Shown here: positions 6,139 through 6,739 of the stretch, piece after piece
Position numbering within the stretch: the first letter of the stretch is position 1
Layout of the letters: every line of letters starts with the position of its first letter
Origin: Mariprofundus sp.
GTDB taxonomy: Bacteria > Pseudomonadota > Zetaproteobacteria > Mariprofundales > Mariprofundaceae
DNA: 6,739 bases
NCBI GenBank assembly: GCA_030951065.1
Contig: JAUZQH010000173.1
Location: 1 to 6,739, forward strand
Reading direction: 5' to 3'
Program-made: the position numbers and the translations under genes
The notes under the pieces: model-generated
What the model saw: the letters and a program-made list of their open reading frames with translations, nothing else
The model's database searches: none
Told to the model about the DNA's origin: nothing

Positions 6139-6334
6139 CTGCTTGCCAGTCGGCGTGCCGGGATGAATCTCCTTGAGATGAAGGCAAAGTTTGAATAGTG
6201 CAGTGATTGCAATTTTTGTTGGTTTGCATCAGCCTATGATGAATCATTGAGAGGGTATCAACGCACAGTATCTAACCCCTGTTTATGATATGAACTGCAG
6301 ATTCGGGGCTTGATCCAAGTATGAGGGGGGCGAG
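6139..6334. other. Intergenic region upstream of the BNR-repeat gene
   Basis: No gene is seen. Directly after the protease stop, TTGCC (6143-6147) can pair with GGCAA (6183-6187). This encloses CGGC/GCCG (6151-6154 with 6157-6160) and ATCTC/GAGAT (6167-6171 with 6175-6179), a three-way junction shape; no T-tract follows. ATGAT and ATCAT (6236-6240, 6243-6247) form a short dyad. A weak promoter candidate for the next gene is TTGAGA (6247-6252) with TATCTA (6269-6274), 16 bases apart. A -10-like TATGAT at 6284-6289 lacks a -35. No clear intrinsic terminator for the protease gene was found. Confidence 0.4.
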
Positions 6335-6739
6335 ATGAGTAGATTTAATGCAGCCAAAGTGTTGTTGGTTTTTGTACTGTCTTTGTTACCTTCAACCTCA
6401 TTCGGGGCAATTGCATGGACGAAAATCGGGCCGAAAATAGCTAATGCGACAATTACATCACTAGCAATAAATTCTAGGAACCAAAATATTCTTTACTCTT
6501 CAACAGAGGCAACTGTTGTAGGCGCAGTATCAGGGGTTTATAAAACCACCAATGGAGGTAAAACATGGGCCTTAACTAGTTTGAGGAAAGACGTCGGTAC
6601 ACTTATCGTTGATCCGAATAATCCCAATATTCTTTATGCTGCGCCGTATACTCCAAGGCATACATTAAATGGTGGACTGTTTAAAAGTGTAGATGCTGGA
6701 GCTACATGGGTAAATATAGATATTATTAACCTTACATTC
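6335..6739 (+). CDS. Secreted BNR/Asp-box repeat (sortilin-like beta-propeller) protein, N-terminal 135 residues
   Basis: The frame is open from the ATG at 6335 to the end of the window, so the C-terminus is missing. GAGGGGGG (6323-6330) is a strong purine-rich ribosome-binding site just upstream. The first 25 or so residues are a Sec signal peptide: MSRFNAAK, a hydrophobic core (VLLVFVLSLL) and a small-residue exit around SFGAIA, so export is likely. The visible mature part has two repeats. Each has a strand of the type NILY (residues 53-56 and 98-101) and an Asp-box of the S/T-x-D/N-x-G-x-T-W form (TTNGGKTW, SVDAGATW), about 45 residues apart. These are blades of the BNR/sortilin/photosystem-II-stability-factor-like propeller type. 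Function and ligand cannot be told from this. Composition differs from its neighbours: 145 of 360 bases (40%) at 6361-6720 are G or C by hand count, and AGG, AGA, CTA and ATA codons are frequent. Confidence 0.85.
   Translation, partial: MSRFNAAKVLLVFVLSLLPSTSFGAIAWTKIGPKIANATITSLAINSRNQNILYSSTEATVVGAVSGVYKTTNGGKTWALTSLRKDVGTLIVDPNNPNILYAAPYTPRHTLNGGLFKSVDAGATWVNIDIINLTF

Noticed and set aside
6154..6166. GTGCCGGGATG resembles part of the 4.5S/SRP RNA
   Set aside because: The conserved SRP core around the GGAAGGAAGCAGCC region is absent and the surrounding bases do not form the expected long hairpin.

Overview
The window reads as chromosomal DNA of a Gram-negative, probably proteobacterial, organism of roughly 50% GC. 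It carries mostly housekeeping genes: purF, cvpA, radA, carA and an M50 membrane protease. PurF is the propeptide-bearing type (Glu13-Cys14-Gly-Val-Phe-Gly), not the E. coli type that starts directly with Met-Cys-Gly. That argues against a mainstream beta- or gammaproteobacterium. No mobile element, CRISPR array, tRNA or rRNA is seen.

Layout. On the minus strand, radA (1572-2993) is followed by cvpA (844-1437) and then purF (836 to the window edge, C-terminus missing). cvpA and purF are separated by only 7 bases, the classic cvpA-purF arrangement. A 260-base region (2994-3253) separates radA from the divergent carA (3254-4381, plus strand). carA is not followed by carB. It instead converges on an unnamed minus-strand gene (4412-5152) for a membrane-anchored protein with two SPOR-like repeats, and the likely carA terminator reaches into the 3' end of that gene. 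A 326-base divergent intergenic region (5153-5478) leads to a plus-strand site-2-type M50 protease (5479-6138). After a 196-base gap, an AT-richer plus-strand gene begins at 6335 and runs off the window. It encodes a secreted protein with BNR/Asp-box repeats.

What works together: PurF commits PRPP to purine synthesis and CarA is the glutaminase subunit for carbamoyl phosphate (pyrimidines and arginine). Both are glutamine amidotransferases feeding nucleotide synthesis. RadA acts in recombination. The SPOR-like protein and the M50 protease are envelope proteins that share a divergent regulatory region.

The least ordinary part is 5210-5350. Five stem-loops follow one another with 0-3 base gaps in non-coding DNA between divergent genes, and an alternative long-range closing stem (5216-5230 with 5356-5368) can also be drawn. 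This is the best candidate for an undescribed structured RNA or regulatory element here. Secondary points are the tandem SPOR-like protein, a non-ATG start for cvpA, orphan carA with a possible upstream small ORF, and the composition shift at the BNR-repeat gene.
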